A DNA stretch of 64,000 nt from an uncultured SAR86 cluster bacterium (GTDB taxonomy: Bacteria > Pseudomonadota > Gammaproteobacteria > Magnimaribacterales > AG-339-G14), in contig CACFWO010000001.1 in the NCBI GenBank assembly GCA_902570035.1, positions 1-64,000 on the forward strand, written 5' to 3'. Under the pieces are notes generated by a model. The model ran no database searches and was not told the DNA's origin. It saw only the letters and a list, made by a program, of their open reading frames with translations. A program made the position numbers and the translations under genes. Below are positions 26,002-34,870 of the stretch, one piece after another. The stretch's first letter is position 1; each line of letters begins with the position of its first letter.

Positions 26002-26874
26002 ATTTCACATATTAAAGCCGCATTTTGTTTTCTTCTTTTATGCATCAACACAGCTACTCTCTCGATTTTCTTAATCGTTGCAGGCATCATTAAGATTGTT
26101 CTCCCAATTCAATCTTTGAAACATCTTCTAACGCGCTTCATAATCAAAGTTGGTGAATTATGGATAGATATAAATAACCTTTGGATTCAGTTTATTCTAA
26201 AACCTAGATGGACCGTTGAAGGCTTCGAGGAAATGGATAAAAGATCCTGGTATCTTTCGTTATCTAATCATCAATCTTGGGCTGATATATTTATTGTCCA
26301 AATGATTACAAATAGAAAAGTTCCTATGCTTAAATTTTTTATGAAATTTGTCCTTATTTACGTTCCTGTTATCGGAATATGTTGGTGGGCATTGGATATG
26401 CCATTTCTAAAAAGATATACAAAAGATCAACTAGAAAGAAATCCTTCTCTTAGAGGCAAAGACTTTGCGTCTATGAAGAGATCTTTTAAAAAGTATAGTC
26501 TTTATCCGATCTCTGTTTTTAGTTTTACCGAAGGTACAAGATTCACAGAACAAAAGCATAAAAATCAGAATAGTCCCTTCAATCATCTGCTTAAACCTAA
26601 AGAAGGAGGATTGGCTGCAGCAATATCAACAATGCCAAGACTCGATAAGATTATTGACTTCACAATTATTTACGAATCAAAAAAGAGGAGCTTCTGGGAT
26701 TTCTTGAGGGGAAATATGAACAATGCACGAATATTTGTGCAGTCATTGGATATTCCTGATAAATTCAAAAATGATCAACTTCATGAAAATGATGGACTAA
26801 GAAAAGAATTTAAAGATTGGCTCAATGAAATATGGTACAAAAAAGATAAACTAATCAACGAAAATAAATTTTAA
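26002..26874 (+). CDS. YihG-like lysophospholipid acyltransferase, probable ATT start
   Basis: A 1-acylglycerol-3-phosphate acyltransferase family protein of the YihG type. Motifs are NHQSWADI (HX4D), FTEGTRFTEQKH and a CWWALDMPFLKRY segment very like YihG. The first NTG codon is TTG 26116, but that would cut away a hydrophobic N-terminal helix that is open in frame and similar to YihG's (VAGIIKIVLP). An ATT at 26002 sits five bases after a perfect AGGAGG and gives 290 aa, close to the family size. The ATT is directly after the mazG stop. Substrate specificity is unknown. Confidence 0.8.
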   Translation: MSHIKAAFCFLLLCINTATLSIFLIVAGIIKIVLPIQSLKHLLTRFIIKVGELWIDINNLWIQFILKPRWTVEGFEEMDKRSWYLSLSNHQSWADIFIVQMITNRKVPMLKFFMKFVLIYVPVIGICWWALDMPFLKRYTKDQLERNPSLRGKDFASMKRSFKKYSLYPISVFSFTEGTRFTEQKHKNQNSPFNHLLKPKEGGLAAAISTMPRLDKIIDFTIIYESKKRSFWDFLRGNMNNARIFVQSLDIPDKFKNDQLHENDGLRKEFKDWLNEIWYKKDKLINENKF

Positions 26875-26876
26875 AT

Positions 26877-28925
26877 ATGGTTCTTGAGCGATTATTAATC
26901 TTTACTGCTTTTTTCCTTACTGCAATATTGCCAGTATCTGCACAGGAAAAATCTTCCCTTTACATAGATACTTTAAATGAAGTTGACAAGATTCTTGGCG
27001 AACATCATTTTTTTAAAAATACCGCTTTTGAAAACTCTGATGCCATAGAGGAATTAATTTCAAATATAGATCAACAAAATTTAATTTTTACTGATGAGGA
27101 GGTAGATAACTACATTTCCTTGTCTAAAAACAATTTTGATCTAGGTAACAAAGAATTATTAGAGGTTGGTTTTGATATTCTCAATGATTACAAAAAACGA
27201 TACAAAACTCTTCTTGCCCATCAAATTCAACATATCAATGAACTTAATGAAATTGACTTATTTAGCTCGGAAAGAATTCACAGAAATAGGAAGGATCAAG
27301 AAAGATTTAATTCTTTATCGATGATAAAAAATTATTATGAATCTTTGGCTAAGAGTGAATTAATCTCAATAATGATCAAGGAAGAAGAATTTGAAAAATC
27401 AGTCAATAAACTTAAAAAAAGATTAAATAGAAGATTAAAAAATCTAGAGCAGCTTACTGAAGATGATTTATTTTCTTGGATAATGAATTCAAAAACCTCC
27501 TTATATGATCCTCATTCAAATTATATGTCTCCTAGAGTGACAGAGGATTTTGAGATTAACATGAGTTTATCTCTAGAAGGAATTGGTGCGATGCTTACCT
27601 CAGATGATGGAATTACCAAAATCACAAAACTTATAAAAGGAGGTCCTGCAATCAAGTCAGGATTAATAAAGAATAATGATCAAATTGTGGGAGTTGGCAC
27701 AAGAGAAGATAGTCAAATAGTTGATGTACGAGATTGGAGAGTAGATGAAGTAGTAAAACTTATAAGAGGGCCTAAAGGAACAATAGTAAAATTAGAAATT
27801 CTTCCGTCATCTTCTCCTCCTGAAGCGGATGGGAAAGTTATTGAAATAAAAAGAGATCTTGTGAAATTAGAAGATCAAGCCGCTAAAAAACAAATTATCG
27901 AAGTCAGTGATATTGAAAAATCCTATAAGTTTGGGGTTATCGACTTGCCCGCATTTTATATGGACTTTGAGGGATATCAGAAAAATAGGTTTAATTATCG
28001 TAGCGCAACAAGAGATGTTAAAAAACTTATTAAGGAAATAGATAATGAAAATTCTGATGGTGTGATACTAGACCTAAGAGGTAATGGAGGAGGATCTTTA
28101 TATGAGGCCTACAGCCTTGCAAAAATTTTTCTAGGAAGAGGCAATGTACTTCAGGTGATGACTTCAAATGGCTCTATATACCCTCTAGGCCACTCTATTG
28201 GTATCCAAAACTACTCAGGGCCGGTGTTAATATTGGTTGATAAAATGTCTGCTTCAGCATCAGAGATATTGGCAGGTGCAATTCAAGATTACGGAAGAGG
28301 TTTGGTTGTTGGAAGTCAAACATTTGGCAAAGGTACTGTGCAAAGATTGAGAGAACTGCCTTATGGACAACTTAAGTATACCGAGCAAAAATTCTATCGA
28401 GTTACTGGGGAGAGTACTCAAAATAAAGGAGTCACTCCTGATATTGAATTGCCCTTTGTTTTTAATAGCCAAGAAGTTGGGGAAAGCTCTTATGATAATT
28501 CTCTTGAAGAAGATTTCATAAAACCTCTTAGGGTGACAGACTTTAGGCAAGTTAAAAATATTAAAAGAACAGATACAAACTCAAAAAATAGGAATAACAC
28601 TAATTTTTTGACTTCTTATGTTGATAAGAAAAACGGTCTTTCTGAGGATAGAGATTCAAGAGAATATATTGATCTTGATCTGGCTAAGAGAATTGATGAG
28701 CAAAATGAATACGAAAGTAATTTATTATCTCTAGAAAATGATTTAAGAAGAAATTTGGACTTACAGCCATTTAAAAATTTTGATGAATATTTAGATGCAG
28801 ATGATGAAGAGAGAAATAAAAAGTTTAATGATCTAGTTCTTAAGGAGGCAGCAAAGATTTTAATAGATCAAATAGAATTTAATGCTGATCAAAGCAATAA
28901 CTTATTAACAGTAAATTCAAACTAA
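26877..28925 (+). CDS. prc: Carboxy-terminal (tail-specific) protease
   Basis: Prc/Tsp is a periplasmic protease degrading tagged or misfolded proteins and trimming peptidoglycan hydrolases. The 682-aa protein has a signal peptide (1-22), an N-terminal helical domain, a PDZ domain (about 235-310, LEGIGAMLTSDDGITKI onward), and the S41 catalytic core with Ser in DKMSASASEILAG and Lys in GSQTFGKGTVQ. It starts 2 bp after the acyltransferase stop. Confidence 0.93.
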   Translation: MVLERLLIFTAFFLTAILPVSAQEKSSLYIDTLNEVDKILGEHHFFKNTAFENSDAIEELISNIDQQNLIFTDEEVDNYISLSKNNFDLGNKELLEVGFDILNDYKKRYKTLLAHQIQHINELNEIDLFSSERIHRNRKDQERFNSLSMIKNYYESLAKSELISIMIKEEEFEKSVNKLKKRLNRRLKNLEQLTEDDLFSWIMNSKTSLYDPHSNYMSPRVTEDFEINMSLSLEGIGAMLTSDDGITKITKLIKGGPAIKSGLIKNNDQIVGVGTREDSQIVDVRDWRVDEVVKLIRGPKGTIVKLEILPSSSPPEADGKVIEIKRDLVKLEDQAAKKQIIEVSDIEKSYKFGVIDLPAFYMDFEGYQKNRFNYRSATRDVKKLIKEIDNENSDGVILDLRGNGGGSLYEAYSLAKIFLGRGNVLQVMTSNGSIYPLGHSIGIQNYSGPVLILVDKMSASASEILAGAIQDYGRGLVVGSQTFGKGTVQRLRELPYGQLKYTEQKFYRVTGESTQNKGVTPDIELPFVFNSQEVGESSYDNSLEEDFIKPLRVTDFRQVKNIKRTDTNSKNRNNTNFLTSYVDKKNGLSEDRDSREYIDLDLAKRIDEQNEYESNLLSLENDLRRNLDLQPFKNFDEYLDADDEERNKKFNDLVLKEAAKILIDQIEFNADQSNNLLTVNSN

Positions 28926-28926
28926 A

Positions 28927-29739
28927 TTGAAAATAGTATCTTTTAACGTCAATGGAATTAGAGCCAGAATTCATCAACTGGAAAAATTAATAGACAAGCA
29001 CTCACCAGATATTATTGGTCTCCAAGAAACCAAAGTTGATAATGAAAATTTTCCTCTCGAGACTATTAAAAATTTAGGCTATGAAGTGATCATTAATGGT
29101 CAAAAAGGTCATTACGGAGTTTGCTTGATGTCCAAAAATAAACCTATAAATCATGGCATTGGAATGCCAACAGATCCTGAGGATGCTCAATGCAGACTTG
29201 TATGGCTAGAATATAAGACAAAAAAAGGTCCCCTGTTTGTATTTAATGGATATTTTCCTCAAGGAGAAAGCAGAGATCATCCGATTAAATTCCCCTACAA
29301 AGAAAAATTTTATAAAGATCTCATAAATTATCTTAAAAAAGATTTTAATCCTGAAAGTCATTTAATTGTGATGGGAGATCTTAATATTTCACCTGAAGAT
29401 ATTGATATTGGAATTGGAGAAAATAATAGAAAGAGATGGCTGCAAACTGGAAAGTGCAGTTTTCTTCCTGAAGAAAGAGAATGGCTAGAAAATTTGAAAG
29501 ATTTTGGCTTATATGACTCCTACAGATGCCTCTATCCTGAGGAAAACAACACTTTTAGTTGGTTTGATTACAGAAGCAGGGGTTTCGATGACAATCCAAA
29601 AAGAGGGCTAAGAATTGATCACTTATGGGTAACTGAAAGCTTAAAAGATTTGATCAGTTCTTCTGAAATCGATTATGAAATTAGAGGAATGGAAAAACCT
29701 TCAGATCACGCACCAGTTTGGACAAAGTTTAATATTTAG
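28927..29739 (+). CDS. xthA: Exodeoxyribonuclease III
   Basis: XthA is the major AP endonuclease and 3'-5' exonuclease of base excision repair. The 270-aa protein shows the endonuclease/exonuclease/phosphatase motifs: SFNVNGIRAR at the N-terminus, LQETKVDNE, GDLNISPEDID, and the terminal SDHAPVW. The start is TTG, one base after the prc stop; the resulting N-terminus aligns with E. coli XthA. No ribosome site is visible, so coupling to prc is likely. The end overlaps convergent tadA by 11 bp. Confidence 0.94.
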   Translation: MKIVSFNVNGIRARIHQLEKLIDKHSPDIIGLQETKVDNENFPLETIKNLGYEVIINGQKGHYGVCLMSKNKPINHGIGMPTDPEDAQCRLVWLEYKTKKGPLFVFNGYFPQGESRDHPIKFPYKEKFYKDLINYLKKDFNPESHLIVMGDLNISPEDIDIGIGENNRKRWLQTGKCSFLPEEREWLENLKDFGLYDSYRCLYPEENNTFSWFDYRSRGFDDNPKRGLRIDHLWVTESLKDLISSSEIDYEIRGMEKPSDHAPVWTKFNI

Positions 29740-30193
29740 ATCTTTTATCTTTAAAAAAGCTTTTAATTAGCTTTGAGCACTCTCTATCAAGTACCCCGGA
29801 ACTGATATCTAACTTATGGTTCAACCATTCATTTTCATCTAAATTATTCCTTGAATTTATGAATCCTGTTTTTTCATCTGAGGTTGCGTACACCAACCTA
29901 CTAATTCTTGCATGGATAATTGCGCCGGCACACATCATGCAAGGCTCAAGAGTCACATACAATATTGTTCCTATAAGTCGGTAATTATTAAGAACCTTTC
30001 CTGCCTCTTTCAAACATAAAATCTCTGCGTGAGCAGAAGGATCGTTTTTTGTGATTGATAAATTATGCGCTGCAGATAAAACTTCATTATTCTTAACCAA
30101 TATAGCCCCAACTGGCACTTCATCTTTTTCATAAGCTAAATTAGCTTGTTCAAGGGCTTTTTGCATAAAAAATGCATCCGAAAAGCCTTGCAT
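29729..30193 (-). CDS. tadA: tRNA-specific adenosine deaminase
   Basis: TadA makes inosine at the wobble position of tRNA-Arg(ACG). The 154-aa protein has the zinc-site motifs HAEI (His and catalytic Glu) and PCMMCAGAI (two Cys). I start it at ATG 30193, which overlaps the preceding TGA. It is the last gene of a minus-strand run beginning with the CoA-transferase at 34489. Confidence 0.94.
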   Translation of the reverse strand: MQGFSDAFFMQKALEQANLAYEKDEVPVGAILVKNNEVLSAAHNLSITKNDPSAHAEILCLKEAGKVLNNYRLIGTILYVTLEPCMMCAGAIIHARISRLVYATSDEKTGFINSRNNLDENEWLNHKLDISSGVLDRECSKLIKSFFKDKRSKY

Positions 30194-30579
30194 CAAGGAA
30201 ATATTTTTTTAAGTTCTTTGAGAGAAATAAGCATCCCTTGATGAATTCCTTCAGCGAAGATCTCGGGTTCAATTTCTGTTGTCCAAGAAAATTCACAATT
30301 ATCATTATCTAAAGGACATATCTGTATGGTCGCTAAATGATGCTCGATTGCAGCAGGAGTTTGAATAGCAGAGTACTGAAAAATTTTATTATCGTGATCA
30401 ATTTTTAATATTTTTTCTTTTAGCTCTCCCATACCCTCCATAGAGAAGGATCTGACGTCCCCGTCTAAAGAAATCTCTTCAACGGTAGGCACCCAACTTG
30501 AATTTGCTGGATCAGAAATAATATCCCATATCGCTTGTGCATTGACTGAAAAAATCTCTTTTTCTTTAATTGTTTTCAT
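30193..30579 (-). CDS. SRPBCC-family small protein
   Basis: A 128-aa protein with the START/Bet v1-like (SRPBCC) pattern: a short strand, an AQAIWDIISDPANSSWVPTVE helix-grip opening, and antiparallel strands ending in a C-terminal helix. Such proteins bind hydrophobic ligands or act as cyclases/dehydratases. No catalytic residue can be assigned. It overlaps the APH-family gene upstream by 14 bp and tadA downstream by one base. A role with the neighbouring lipid/CoA genes is inference. Confidence 0.75.
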   Translation of the reverse strand: MKTIKEKEIFSVNAQAIWDIISDPANSSWVPTVEEISLDGDVRSFSMEGMGELKEKILKIDHDNKIFQYSAIQTPAAIEHHLATIQICPLDNDNCEFSWTTEIEPEIFAEGIHQGMLISLKELKKIFP

Positions 30580-31618
30580 TTAATTCCTTATCTAAAAAAG
30601 CTACAACGTGATTATTTATATGAAAATCAGAATCTAATGGCATTATCTCATTAAATATTAGTCGTTTTGCAACTCTAACCATAATTACTGAAAACTTAAA
30701 TAAAGCTAATATCCGATAGTAAGTAAAAAATTCGGATGATAATCCTGTTTTATTTTCCCAAATTGTCCTACCCTCTTCTTCATCCATAGTTCCTTCTAAT
30801 TTTGAAACATTCAACGCAAGACTATTTGCATCATCTATTGCAAATCCCCATGCTAAATCCATTAAAGGATCACCAAAATTAGCCATTTCCCAATCAAGTA
30901 AGGCTTTTGCTGAAAAATTTTCATAAAGTACATTTCCAGGCCTAGCATCACCCCAGCACAATGTTCGTTTTTGAAGAGGTGGCTTATTTTTAACAAGCCA
31001 AACAAGAGCATTTGAACAAATTTCATGAGGTTTGCCTTCCATGCCCCAATTCAAAAAACTTTGATAATAATCTAAATGCATTCCCAAAGGATCTTTATCT
31101 GTATTTATTTTGCAATCCCTCAATTCATCACTCGAAAATTCTAAATTATGGAAATGCGATAAATGATCAAGCCATTCCACCCACACCTTGTGTCTCTCAA
31201 TTGGAGTAGCCCTTCCCATCATTCCTTCCATATCCATATGATAAGGAGGATTATCACTAGGAGCAGAGCCATTGATGCTTTTCATAATATAAAAACCAGA
31301 ACCTAAAATATTTTTGTCATAATTTTCATAAATAACTTCAGGAGTAAGCATATTCTTTCCTCTCAAAACCTTCATTATTGATGCTTGCATGGGCAAATCG
31401 TAATTTGGAAAAACTTGATATTCTGTTGGTTCGAGTCTTAAAACCAGGGTCTCCACTGAATTCTCCTTCTCTAAATCAAAAACAAAAGTTTCATTGGAAA
31501 AACCTGAAGCCAAAGAGGACTCATGAGGAGTTAATTTGAGGGGTCCTTCTTTAGAGGCAAGCCAATTTTCGAGTTTTTCAATCTTAGATTGAAAATCCTT
31601 CTCAGTTGAAACTGGCAT
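30566..31618 (-). CDS. APH-family phosphotransferase (ACAD10/11-like kinase domain)
   Basis: A 350-aa protein kinase-like fold phosphotransferase. Motifs: the SNETFVFDL nucleotide-binding region, the LCWGDARPGNVLYE catalytic loop (catalytic Asp in GDARPGN) and the metal-binding DWEMANFGDPLMDLAW. The group includes the kinase part of ACAD10/11, thought to phosphorylate 4-hydroxyacyl-CoA before dehydrogenase-assisted removal. The window also has HAD and ACAD proteins. Antibiotic resistance is unlikely given this context. Confidence 0.82.
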   Translation of the reverse strand: MPVSTEKDFQSKIEKLENWLASKEGPLKLTPHESSLASGFSNETFVFDLEKENSVETLVLRLEPTEYQVFPNYDLPMQASIMKVLRGKNMLTPEVIYENYDKNILGSGFYIMKSINGSAPSDNPPYHMDMEGMMGRATPIERHKVWVEWLDHLSHFHNLEFSSDELRDCKINTDKDPLGMHLDYYQSFLNWGMEGKPHEICSNALVWLVKNKPPLQKRTLCWGDARPGNVLYENFSAKALLDWEMANFGDPLMDLAWGFAIDDANSLALNVSKLEGTMDEEEGRTIWENKTGLSSEFFTYYRILALFKFSVIMVRVAKRLIFNEIMPLDSDFHINNHVVAFLDKELNENN

Positions 31619-32715
31619 TAGGGTTTATCAAAGAGATCTTTAAAGCCACTCGGTTCGTGGGGACCCAATATGAGTTGCTCTAGAACACCTCGACCTGTCT
31701 TGCTTTTATCTCCTATCTTCATCGTCACATTTGAAACAGATTGCACATGCAGAAAGGGTGGATCTCCAGGGTCATCATTTAAATCATAATCATCGAAATA
31801 AGAGGCTAATTCTCCTTTATCATGTCCGTGACCCCACTCAGGGTGCATATAACCTAAGCCACACATAAAAACCTGCATACCACAATCAATTGAAATTGTT
31901 ATGGGTTTAGCTTGATCATCTGTTCCAGATATCTCCATTTTTTTAACTCTTCTGGTACCAGGATGATAAGAAACAGATTTTTTAATGTCTTGAATTATGA
32001 ATTCATCTTCGTACTCAGGACCTTGTGCAATAGCAATTGTTGAGCTGGCATTACCCTTCTCGTCTTCGACAAAATAAATATGTGCTGCTGAATGATCGAA
32101 GTGAATTGGAGCCCATAACCAATAAAACTGTGGCATTGAAAAAGGAACCATTGGTTGACTGTCGTAAGCTCCAACGGGCCTAACGCCCCAAGATCTATCC
32201 CTTGTTCCTATAAAAGAATCATTAACAAGACTAATCTCTTTTTTATTATGAACAATTTTTCCAGACCAAGATCCTTGCTGCGTCATTCTGCATGTATCCA
32301 TAATCATTCTTGGTCCATTGAAAAGTTGCATTTGGGGTTCTCTCATGGGAGCAAATCTACTTGTAAATTCTATGGAAACGTCGAGGTCGTTTTCAACATC
32401 AGCGAGTGTGACTTTGAGTTTATTAAGTGGCTCTATTACCTCCACGCTTAGAGGACCTACCTTGGTGTCAAGACGTTCTAAGTTCAGATACCTAGATACC
32501 CTTGAATTGTATTGTTTACCTTCATATGCAAGAGTAAATGAGCCATCCATAATATTAAGATTTGGATATACACACAAAACAGCACCGAAGTAAATGTCCT
32601 CATCTTTTGAATATCCATTAAAAAAATATCTATCATAAAAATTTCTTTCGGTTCCTGTTTCAGCAACTGGTTTTGAAATCTGATGGATTGGAAAATCGTC
32701 GGCTTTTGTAATCAT
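31618..32715 (-). CDS. Conserved protein, probable tandem lipocalin-like (DUF7064/7065-type)
   Basis: A 365-aa soluble protein without signal peptide, rich in beta strands. A central GTRDRSWGVRPVG motif (about residues 171-183), preceded by strands and followed by a second beta-rich half, resembles proteins of the AttH/CrtC-like tandem lipocalin type often encoded beside APH kinases and acyl-CoA enzymes. It abuts the APH gene (one-base overlap). Function is unknown; binding or modification of a lipid-like intermediate is inference. Confidence 0.55.
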   Translation of the reverse strand: MITKADDFPIHQISKPVAETGTERNFYDRYFFNGYSKDEDIYFGAVLCVYPNLNIMDGSFTLAYEGKQYNSRVSRYLNLERLDTKVGPLSVEVIEPLNKLKVTLADVENDLDVSIEFTSRFAPMREPQMQLFNGPRMIMDTCRMTQQGSWSGKIVHNKKEISLVNDSFIGTRDRSWGVRPVGAYDSQPMVPFSMPQFYWLWAPIHFDHSAAHIYFVEDEKGNASSTIAIAQGPEYEDEFIIQDIKKSVSYHPGTRRVKKMEISGTDDQAKPITISIDCGMQVFMCGLGYMHPEWGHGHDKGELASYFDDYDLNDDPGDPPFLHVQSVSNVTMKIGDKSKTGRGVLEQLILGPHEPSGFKDLFDKP

Positions 32716-32717
32716 AA

Positions 32718-33242
32718 TTAGAAAATTTTTATTTTTGCTATATCTAGCTCTACCTCGTGATCTCTTCCATAAGCTTCAATCCCAAGAAGTTTTATTTTTT
32801 TTGGATTTATGGATTTATTGAAAGTCCTACTATTGCTGTACCCAACAAAGTCTTCAATATCTAAAACGTATTCTTTCCAATCTTTTCCAACTTTGAACTC
32901 TTTAAGGTGTCTGACCCATGGTAAAACTTGCCCCCTCGACTTTATATGAAAATAGTATTTTTCATCATTTCCTCTAGCCAAAAAACTTATCTGTGAAAAT
33001 TCTTTTAAATCCTTTTCATCTATTTTGGATCTGAACATAAGAAATCCGCCGCCATCCGTATTGACATTTCCTCTGAAAGAAATGTAGTCAAAACCTTCCG
33101 TATTTAGAAATTGTATTGAACCGTTGGATTTACCTCCCATCACACCATCAGGTGTAAATTCCCAGATATTTTTAGAGATTTTAATATCCATTGAATAAAC
33201 TGAGATGCTAATTAAGGGAAGAAAAAAGAGAATAAAACGCAT
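32718..33242 (-). CDS. CIA30-family protein
   Basis: A 174-aa protein with an N-terminal signal peptide (MRFILFFLPLISISVYS) followed by a CIA30 domain. The domain is recognisable by the FTPDGVMGGKSNG motif, a RGNVNTDGGGF strand and a carbohydrate-binding-like beta sandwich. In eukaryotes CIA30 (NDUFAF1) is a complex I assembly factor. Bacterial secreted members are uncharacterised and unlikely to share that role. It sits 2 bp before the tandem-lipocalin gene. Confidence 0.75.
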   Translation of the reverse strand: MRFILFFLPLISISVYSMDIKISKNIWEFTPDGVMGGKSNGSIQFLNTEGFDYISFRGNVNTDGGGFLMFRSKIDEKDLKEFSQISFLARGNDEKYYFHIKSRGQVLPWVRHLKEFKVGKDWKEYVLDIEDFVGYSNSRTFNKSINPKKIKLLGIEAYGRDHEVELDIAKIKIF

Positions 33243-33262
33243 TTTTTTTTAAAATCAGAGAA

Positions 33263-34489
33263 TTAAAAATCAATGATACCATCTTGTTTAAGCTGAGCTA
33301 TCTCTTCTTCGTCTTGACCTAAAGAAGAAAGTATTTCTTTCGTGTGTTCTCCCAACTTTGGAGCTTTCGTAGGAATTTTTTTTGATTCATTATCTAAAAA
33401 AATAGGACTGTTTACTGTCAAGAAATCCTCATCAAAACTACCTTCATCAAATTTTACTAATACTTCACTTTCGATGAATTGTTGATCTTTCGAGTGGTCA
33501 TTTGAATGACTTAGGATGCCAAAAGTAACTTCTGAGAACCTTAATTTTTCAGTAATTTCTTTTAATGAATATTGTATAAATATCTTTTCGAGCTCCTCGT
33601 ATAAAATAGTAAAGTTTTCATTCATTTTTTTGAAGGATGAAAATCTAGGATCTTCGTTTAAATATTCAATATCAAGAGCTTTTAATAATTTAGGCCATTC
33701 TTTATTTGCATCGATAATAGCAAGAATCAAATACCTATTATCTTTTGTTTTGTATCTGCCACCAAAAGGATGAAGCGGAGATGGTTCTTTTCTCTCAGGA
33801 AACTGTGCTCCAAATAGTCCAGCTTGGATAAATGATCCGTTAGACCATGCTCCATTTGCCATCAAAGAAGTATGCACTTCACCTCCTTTCCCAGTCTTTT
33901 CTCTTCGGTAGAGTGCCGTCATTATGCTGGCAAATAGAGCTACGCCAGTGGGTTGATCGCCCATTCCAATGGGAGGATTTGCAGGAGCAGAATTCTCTGA
34001 AGGTCTAACTATATCCATCAAACCGCTTCTTGCCCACCAAGCCATTGTATCAAAAGCAGTCCTGTGTGAATCAGGGCCTTTTTCGCCGTAACCAGTAAGA
34101 GATCCATATATTAATTTTTCATTTAATGGCAATAAATCAGAGGAGTTAATTTTTAATTTTTCTCTGATCCTTTGAGGCATATTAGTCACAAATACATCTG
34201 CTTCTTTAATGAGTTTGTGAAGTATTTTTTGGCCTTTTTCTGAGCCTAAATCTAAGGCTAAACTTTTCTTATTTCTAGAAGTGAGTTGCCAACAATAATC
34301 TTCTTCGGCACTCGGATTTACTCTTTTTGTTCTTTCTATGAGGTGTCTAAGGCTATCTCCTATTTTGGGTGGCTCAATTTTAATTACCTCAGCCCCAAAA
34401 TCAGAAAGAATGGTTGTTGAAACTGGTCCTGCAATAAAGCTTCCAGCATCTATAACTTTCAGACCTTTTAATAATAAGTTATCAGACAT
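33263..34489 (-). CDS. Class III CoA-transferase (CaiB/BaiF family)
   Basis: A 408-aa family III CoA-transferase, moving CoA between carboxylic acids via an aspartyl intermediate. N-terminal KGLKVIDAGSFIAGPVSTTILSD-type opening and the LTGYGEKGPDSHRTAFDTMAWWARSG segment (catalytic Asp in AFDTMA) are visible. A GGRYKTKDNRYLILAI region marks the second lobe. First gene of the minus-strand run to tadA; divergent from the cupin gene with only 48 bp between. Substrate not predictable. Confidence 0.88.
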   Translation of the reverse strand: MSDNLLLKGLKVIDAGSFIAGPVSTTILSDFGAEVIKIEPPKIGDSLRHLIERTKRVNPSAEEDYCWQLTSRNKKSLALDLGSEKGQKILHKLIKEADVFVTNMPQRIREKLKINSSDLLPLNEKLIYGSLTGYGEKGPDSHRTAFDTMAWWARSGLMDIVRPSENSAPANPPIGMGDQPTGVALFASIMTALYRREKTGKGGEVHTSLMANGAWSNGSFIQAGLFGAQFPERKEPSPLHPFGGRYKTKDNRYLILAIIDANKEWPKLLKALDIEYLNEDPRFSSFKKMNENFTILYEELEKIFIQYSLKEITEKLRFSEVTFGILSHSNDHSKDQQFIESEVLVKFDEGSFDEDFLTVNSPIFLDNESKKIPTKAPKLGEHTKEILSSLGQDEEEIAQLKQDGIIDF

Positions 34490-34525
34490 TTCACATTAAG
34501 TTTCTTCTTATATAGGGAAATTTAG

Positions 34526-34531
34526 TATAAT
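34526..34531 (+). promoter_or_regulatory. Cupin gene -10 box, 6 nt from start codon
   Basis: Exact TATAAT, then six bases (TAATAA), then ATG. No Shine-Dalgarno is present. Consistent with a leaderless mRNA; the -35 is poor. Confidence 0.5.
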
Positions 34532-34537
34532 TAATAA

Positions 34538-34870
34538 ATGAATAAAAGTAATTGGTATGTAGTAAAAGAAGATGACAGATATGTCGTTTTGGACAACAAG
34601 GAATTAAACAAACTTGTTCCAAGCATTACTAAACTAAATCCGCATAAAGCAACCAGTGGTCATAGTCATGATGGCCAAGAAGAAGTATATGTTTTCACTT
34701 CTGGGACTGGAATCATGCAAATCAATGACCACAAATTTGAAGTTAACAAAGGGGATGTAATTCCTGTTCCGGATGGAGCGTTCCATAGAGTTTTCAATGA
34801 GTCTGATGAACTTCTAGAATTTGCGGCCGTGTTCAACGGTGAAAGGCATACAGAAGATAAGGTTAAATAA
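34538..34870 (+). CDS. Cupin-domain protein
   Basis: A 110-aa single-domain cupin. Metal-site motif 1 is GHSHDGQEEVYVFTSGTGI (two His, Glu) and motif 2 includes PVPDGAFHRVFNES (His). It could be a dioxygenase, isomerase or sensor; small cupins are functionally diverse. It overlaps the convergent carboxyltransferase gene by 8 bp. Its start lacks a ribosome site and lies just after a TATAAT. Confidence 0.85.
   Translation: MNKSNWYVVKEDDRYVVLDNKELNKLVPSITKLNPHKATSGHSHDGQEEVYVFTSGTGIMQINDHKFEVNKGDVIPVPDGAFHRVFNESDELLEFAAVFNGERHTEDKVK

Noticed and set aside
30566-31618. Aminoglycoside resistance gene
   Set aside because: The APH fold is shared by many kinases; motifs and lipid/CoA neighbours point to the ACAD10/11 type.
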